In this document: positions 5,524 to 8,648 of the stretch, piece by piece | Layout: each line of letters opens with the position of its first letter | How positions within the stretch are numbered: position 1 is the stretch's first letter | Origin: an uncultured Ruminococcus sp. | GTDB taxonomy: Bacteria > Bacillota > Clostridia > Oscillospirales > Ruminococcaceae | Direction of reading: 5' to 3' | Length of the DNA: 8,648 nucleotides | NCBI GenBank assembly: GCA_900545125.1 | Contig: UQXS01000102.1 | Coordinates: forward strand, 1-8,648 | Notes under the pieces: model-generated | The model's database searches: none | What the model was told of the DNA's origin: nothing | What the model saw: the letters and a program-made list of their open reading frames with translations, nothing else | Program-made: the position numbers and the translations under genes

Positions 5524-6952
5524 AAAGTTCAGAAGCCTGAACAGCCGTATCCCCCTTAAATACAAGATATGGATCTATTTTATGGTGTTCACCATCGCTG
5601 TATTCGTGCTGCTCTGGATATTTCAGATCTCTTTTCTTGAAAAGTTCTATGAATCGGTAAAGACCAGAGATACCGGTGAATGCCTTGAAGAAATCTCGGA
5701 ATCATACGAAAAAATGGAACCGACTCAGTTCAGCAATTATATTGACGATATGGCACTGAAACATGATATCTGCATAGAGGTTCTTGACAGATACCGCCGC
5801 TCGATCTATTCATGTGACGTTCTCGGAGACTGCCTTATCCACGGCAGAGAAAACAGGACGCAGATCTACATAATAAGTATACTTGAAAGTCCGGACAAGC
5901 AGATAAAATACAAGATAAAAAACAGCCGCAGCAACTGTGATATGCTGATCTTCGGCTGCACTCTCGGCGATCCCGACAATCCGGAAGGATTTATCCTGCT
6001 TAATTCCGCTCTTGCCCCTGTGGGAGCAACGGTGGCGATAATCAAACGTCAGCTTACGGTCATCACGATGTGGCTGGTGGTACTGGCATTTCTTATTTCC
6101 CTTTATCTTTCAAAGAGAATTGCCCGTCCTATCACCAATATAACAAAAGCGGCTGAAAATCTTGCACGTGGAGATTTCAGCACAAAATTTGACGGCAGGG
6201 GATACCTTGAATCCAAAAAGCTCGCCGATACCCTGACATACGCCGAAAAGGAACTGTCGAAAGTCGATACGATGCAGCGTGACCTTATCGCCAATGTTTC
6301 CCACGACCTGAGAACTCCGCTGACCATGCTTAAAGCCTATGCGGAAATGATACGTGATCTGTCCGGTGATAATCCGGTAAAGCGCAATGAACATCTGGAG
6401 ATAATCATTAACGAGACCGACCGTCTTGCTCTTCTGGTAAACGATATCCTCGACCTTTCTAAGCTCGAAAGCGGAAAGCAGAAACTTAATCCCACGGAAT
6501 TTGAAATAAAAAGCAAGCTCGGTGAGATAATCGGAAGATTCAAGGGAATCTCCGAAAAAATGGGCTACAGCATTCATTTTACATCCGACGGTGAAAGAAT
6601 GGTATACTGCGATATTGTTAAGATAGAACAGGTGATATATAATCTTATCAATAATGCTATCAATTATACCGGCAAGGATAAGAAAGTTTTTGTGCGGCAG
6701 ATCAATCTTGATGACGGAGTTCTTATTGAAGTTGAGGATACGGGCGACGGTATCGAGGAAGAGAAGATCAAGCTCATTTTTGATAAGTATTACCGGTCTG
6801 AAAATCATAAACGTGAAGTTGTGGGTACGGGACTTGGTTTGTCCATTGTCAAGGCTGTGCTGAAAATGCACAACTATGATTATGGAGTGAGGTCAACTAT
6901 CGGCAAAGGCTCTGTATTCTGGTTTAAGATCAGCGAACGGAACAAAAATTAA
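5510..6952 (+). CDS. Sensor histidine kinase (HAMP-HisKA-HATPase)
   Basis: This 480-residue membrane sensor kinase phosphorylates the adjacent response regulator. A transmembrane helix at about 20-42 is followed by an extracytoplasmic region of about 140 residues and a second helix at about 180-200. A HAMP linker (about 202-254) comes next. The HisKA domain has NVSHDLRTPL with phosphoacceptor His265. The ATPase domain has the N box near Asn382 (NLINNAINYTG), the G1 box DTGDG (410-414), the F-box region FDKYYR and the G2 box GTGLGLS (439-445), all intact. The start is probably TTG at 5510, overlapping the regulator gene by 14 bases; only a distant AGAGGA (5491-5496) precedes it, so translational coupling is likely. 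The next in-frame ATG, codon 25, would remove much of the first helix. The outer domain contains six cysteines (58, 88, 102, 108, 143, 150). Its ligand is unknown. Confidence 0.93.
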   Translation: MKLIKKFRSLNSRIPLKYKIWIYFMVFTIAVFVLLWIFQISFLEKFYESVKTRDTGECLEEISESYEKMEPTQFSNYIDDMALKHDICIEVLDRYRRSIYSCDVLGDCLIHGRENRTQIYIISILESPDKQIKYKIKNSRSNCDMLIFGCTLGDPDNPEGFILLNSALAPVGATVAIIKRQLTVITMWLVVLAFLISLYLSKRIARPITNITKAAENLARGDFSTKFDGRGYLESKKLADTLTYAEKELSKVDTMQRDLIANVSHDLRTPLTMLKAYAEMIRDLSGDNPVKRNEHLEIIINETDRLALLVNDILDLSKLESGKQKLNPTEFEIKSKLGEIIGRFKGISEKMGYSIHFTSDGERMVYCDIVKIEQVIYNLINNAINYTGKDKKVFVRQINLDDGVLIEVEDTGDGIEEEKIKLIFDKYYRSENHKREVVGTGLGLSIVKAVLKMHNYDYGVRSTIGKGSVFWFKISERNKN

Positions 6953-6973
6953 TAGTTAGTTCATAATATATTC

Positions 6974-7007
6974 ATGTGTCTAACACAAATATGATTTATA
7001 ATATAAT
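6974..7007 (+). promoter_or_regulatory. Candidate promoter with overlapping dyad operator
   Basis: Two overlapping TATAAT boxes occur at 6997-7002 and 7002-7007. The second has CTAACA (6980-6985) as a four-of-six -35 match at 16 bases. A perfect dyad, TGTGT-CTA-ACACA (6975-6987), covers the -35 position, which suggests a regulator binding site. Transcription would start near 7009-7014. The AT-rich context makes chance TATAAT matches easier, hence moderate confidence. Confidence 0.45.
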
Positions 7008-7008
7008 T

Positions 7009-7143
7009 GCTGAAGGAGAAATCCTGAAGCTGATTTTCATGGTAATTAGGCGTTTACCCCAGCGCTTAATTATTTAATCCCCAATAATCCCTATATCATG
7101 GCAGATGAGCTTCCTGAAAAGGAGGCTCGTTTGTTATATTTTT
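7009..7143 (+). ncRNA. Candidate structured small RNA or cis-acting leader between the kinase and cca
   Basis: A transcript from the candidate promoter would start with hairpin GCT-GA-AGGA-GAAA-TCCT-GA-AGC (7009-7030). This has a GAAA tetraloop and a symmetric GA/GA internal loop able to form tandem sheared pairs. A second stem follows: TAATTAGGCG (7043-7052) with CGCTTAATTA (7063-7072), ten pairs including one G-U, around a TTTACCCCAG loop. Unpaired TCCCC (7078-7082) and TCCC (7088-7091) come next, and the terminator at 7107-7143 ends the RNA. No known riboswitch or T-box signature was recognised (no AGGGTGGNACCGCG). It could be a trans-acting small RNA with C-rich seeds, an attenuator controlling cca, or only the 3' tail of the kinase mRNA. 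Confidence 0.4.
7107..7143 (+). terminator. Intrinsic terminator upstream of cca
   Basis: GAGCTTCCT (7107-7115) pairs with AGGAGGCTC (7120-7128) in a 9-bp stem with one G-U pair and a GAAA loop. It is followed by the T-rich tract GTTTGTTATATTTTT. It can end the two-component transcript or the candidate small RNA. It finishes 21 bases before the cca start codon, too close to leave room for a separate promoter, so cca would need read-through or regulated anti-termination. Confidence 0.8.
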
Positions 7144-7150
7144 CCGGCAG

Positions 7151-7156
7151 AAAGGA
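7151..7156 (+). promoter_or_regulatory. Ribosome binding site that fixes the cca start
   Basis: AAAGGA lies eight bases before ATG at 7165. The longer frame from ATG at 7105 begins inside the terminator hairpin and has no ribosome binding site. The intermediate ATG at 7156 overlaps this site. The start at 7165 gives the N-terminus MKIDDNCREIL. Confidence 0.7.
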
Positions 7157-7164
7157 TGCTCTAC

Positions 7165-8490
7165 ATGAAAATAGATGACAATTGCAGAGAAATTCTGGAC
7201 AGGCTGGAGACGGCAGGATTCCAGGCATTCTATGTGGGCGGATGCGTCCGTGACACGGTTATGGGCAGGAACATCAGCGACATTGATATTGCCTCCGATG
7301 CACTACCGGAGCAGATAATATCCGTTTTTAAGGACTGCAAGGTAATTCCGACAGGTCTGAAACACGGTACGGTTACTGTGCTGAGCCGTGGAGTTCCATT
7401 TGAAATAACTACTTTCAGGATAGACGGAGGATACAGCGATTCCCGCCATCCTGACAGCGTGACATTTTCACGGAATATAGCTGACGATCTGTCACGGCGT
7501 GATTTCACCGTCAACGCTTTGGCTATGGACAGGAACGGGAATATCATCGACCCTTTCGGCGGTGAGGAGGACATAAAAAATAAGATCATCCGCTGTGTCG
7601 GAGATCCCGTCAGGCGTTTTTCCGAGGATGCTCTCAGAATTATGAGGGCAGTCCGTTTTGCATCCCAGCTTGGATTTCAGATAGAAACAGAAACAGCCGA
7701 CGCTGTTCTTTCGATGAGAGAACGTCTCGGCGATATTTCACGTGAGCGCATCCGCACGGAGCTTGACAAGCTTATCTGCGGAAAAAATGCCGTTTCCGTC
7801 CTGCTGGAATACAGGGAGATAATCGGGGAGATAATTCCGGAAATGCGCCGGTGCTTCGATTTTGAACAGCATTCCCGTTATCACAGATACGATGTTTACG
7901 AGCATATCGTCCGTTCGGTGGGGGCTGTTCCGGAAGATCAGCTTGTACTGCGCAGAGCATTGTTGCTCCATGATATCGGCAAGCCGTGTACCTATAAGAT
8001 CGGCGAGGATGGGCATGGTCATTTCAAGGGTCATGCGCAGGCAGGGGAGAAAATTGCAGGGGATATTCTCCGCCGTCTGAAATATGACAATCACACAATT
8101 GATATTACCTGCACTCTTATCGCACGTCACAGCGATAAAATCGACAGCGAAAGGCAGATAAAGAGGCTCATCTCTAAAATCGGCACAGAGACGTTTGTTA
8201 CTCTTATGGAAATGAAAAAGGCGGATAACTGCGCTAAAATGGATTTCGTCCTTGAAGAGAACGTGCTTTTCGACGGATATATCAGAACGGCTCGGCGATT
8301 TGAAAAGGAAAAACGCTGTATGAAGATTTCTCAGCTTGATGTGAACGGCAGGGATATGCTCGCTCTTGGACTTAGCGGAGCAGCTGTAGGAGATGCTCTC
8401 CGTGAACTGCTGGAACTTGTCATAGACGAGAAACTTCCTAATGAAAAAATATCATTGATAGATTATATAAAGGAGAATAAATTCCGGTAG
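7165..8490 (+). CDS. cca: CCA-adding tRNA nucleotidyltransferase (class II, with HD domain)
   Basis: This 441-residue cytoplasmic enzyme builds or repairs the 3'-terminal CCA of tRNAs from CTP and ATP without a nucleic acid template. The catalytic head shows GGCVRD (25-30), the metal-binding DID (39-41), RRDFTVNALA (111-120) and the EDALR motif (154-158) followed by MRAVRFA, the class II bacterial layout. The flexible-loop region (about 82-110) is present, arguing against a CC-only enzyme. A C-terminal HD domain is visible, with YEHIV (His247), HD at 269-270 in LLHDIGKP and RHSD at 321-324. Similar domains are common in clostridial and proteobacterial versions and may give phosphohydrolase activity. 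The start at 7165 is chosen on its ribosome binding site. The gene lies downstream of the kinase but is separated from it by a terminator and a candidate leader RNA. An A-adding-only role cannot be fully excluded from sequence. Confidence 0.93.
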   Translation: MKIDDNCREILDRLETAGFQAFYVGGCVRDTVMGRNISDIDIASDALPEQIISVFKDCKVIPTGLKHGTVTVLSRGVPFEITTFRIDGGYSDSRHPDSVTFSRNIADDLSRRDFTVNALAMDRNGNIIDPFGGEEDIKNKIIRCVGDPVRRFSEDALRIMRAVRFASQLGFQIETETADAVLSMRERLGDISRERIRTELDKLICGKNAVSVLLEYREIIGEIIPEMRRCFDFEQHSRYHRYDVYEHIVRSVGAVPEDQLVLRRALLLHDIGKPCTYKIGEDGHGHFKGHAQAGEKIAGDILRRLKYDNHTIDITCTLIARHSDKIDSERQIKRLISKIGTETFVTLMEMKKADNCAKMDFVLEENVLFDGYIRTARRFEKEKRCMKISQLDVNGRDMLALGLSGAAVGDALRELLELVIDEKLPNEKISLIDYIKENKFR

Positions 8491-8518
8491 CATTTTTTAT
8501 GATAATGTCAATAACTTA

Positions 8519-8537
8519 TGTGAATCTATCTTTCACA
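8519..8537. repeat. Short inverted repeat downstream of cca
   Basis: TGTGAA (8519-8524) and TTCACA (8532-8537) form a 6-bp inverted repeat with a 7-base loop. It lies 28 bases after the cca stop. It is too weak to be a terminator alone and could be a minor hairpin or a protein site. Confidence 0.3.
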
Positions 8538-8576
8538 CCTATATCAAAGGAGAATTTCCCTGTAGATATTCAACAT

Positions 8577-8618
8577 AATTATAATCCCTGCCCCATTTAA
8601 TGGGCAGGGATTATAATT
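8577..8618. terminator. Perfect 17-bp hairpin, probable bidirectional terminator of cca
   Basis: AATTATAATCCCTGCCC (8577-8593) pairs without mismatch with GGGCAGGGATTATAATT (8602-8618) around an 8-base CATTTAAT loop. The GC-rich core with AT-rich flanks resembles a bidirectional terminator. However, no clean U-run follows on either strand (AATAATGGG on the plus strand), so a repeat or structural palindrome is possible. It lies 86 bases after the cca stop. The remainder of 8491-8648 shows no gene. Confidence 0.5.
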
Positions 8619-8636
8619 AATAATGGGTTTCCAAAG

Positions 8637-8648
8637 GGGGAATTCCCC
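8637..8648. repeat. Palindrome GGGGAATTCCCC at the window edge
   Basis: A perfect 12-base palindrome ends at the last base of the window and may continue beyond it. A related but imperfect block, AAAGGAGAATTTCCC, lies at 8546-8560, so the two could be copies of a small motif flanking the large hairpin. Confidence 0.35.

Noticed and set aside
6110..6871. Open frame of 253 codons on the minus strand opposite the histidine kinase
   Set aside because: It is antisense to the HAMP, HisKA and ATPase domains of an intact kinase, and I saw no ribosome binding site or recognisable domain.
7039..7077. Possible 12-codon leader peptide MVIRRLPQRLII before the cca terminator
   Set aside because: No good ribosome binding site at the right distance (AAGGAG is about 20 bases away and within a hairpin), and the frame is short enough to arise by chance. 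It would deserve another look only if conserved.
7009..7143. T-box, SAM, TPP or cyclic-di-GMP riboswitch upstream of cca
   Set aside because: I looked for the core motifs of these classes, including the T-box AGGGTGGNACCGCG, and found none.
7105..7164. Longer N-terminus for the CCA enzyme starting at ATG 7105
   Set aside because: The first codons are the terminator hairpin, there is no ribosome binding site, and homologues begin near MKIDDN.

Overview
The window looks like chromosomal DNA from a low-to-moderate GC Gram-positive of the class Clostridia, most likely a Ruminococcus-like Oscillospiraceae. That placement is inferred from the strong AGGAGG-type ribosome binding sites, TTGACA/TATAAT promoters, frequent TTG starts and the protein families present; no rRNA or phylogenetic marker is available. 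There are seven protein genes, one of them cut by the left edge. No tRNA, rRNA, CRISPR array or insertion sequence was seen, and no gap between genes exceeds 300 bases.

Left half (minus strand, reading right to left from about 4650): a consensus promoter drives a membrane-anchored PAS-PAS-GGDEF-EAL protein, which is followed after only 19 bases by a 6-phosphofructokinase. An intrinsic terminator closes that pair. Next comes a TTG-initiated membrane acyltransferase of the acyltransferase-3 family, preceded by a nested inverted-repeat leader. Last is the first 48 codons of a phosphoglucomutase/phosphomannomutase with its own promoter. The theme is sugar phosphates, surface carbohydrate modification and cyclic-di-GMP breakdown.

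Right half (plus strand): divergently from the EAL gene, an extended -10 promoter and a hairpin leader precede an OmpR/PhoB-type response regulator. It overlaps a TTG-initiated sensor histidine kinase by 14 bases. A 212-base gap follows with a possible promoter, a TGTGT/ACACA dyad, two stem-loops, C-rich single-stranded stretches and a strong intrinsic terminator that stops only 21 bases before the next start codon. That gene is a class II CCA-adding tRNA nucleotidyltransferase with an HD domain. The window ends in non-coding DNA with a perfect 17-bp hairpin and a further GGGGAATTCCCC palindrome at the very edge.

The least explained element, and the best candidate for something undescribed, is the structured RNA at about 7009-7143. 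It may be a small RNA with C-rich seed-like segments, a cis-acting attenuator of the CCA enzyme gene, or both. The pairing of a cyclic-di-GMP phosphodiesterase with phosphofructokinase in one apparent transcript is the second point worth checking.
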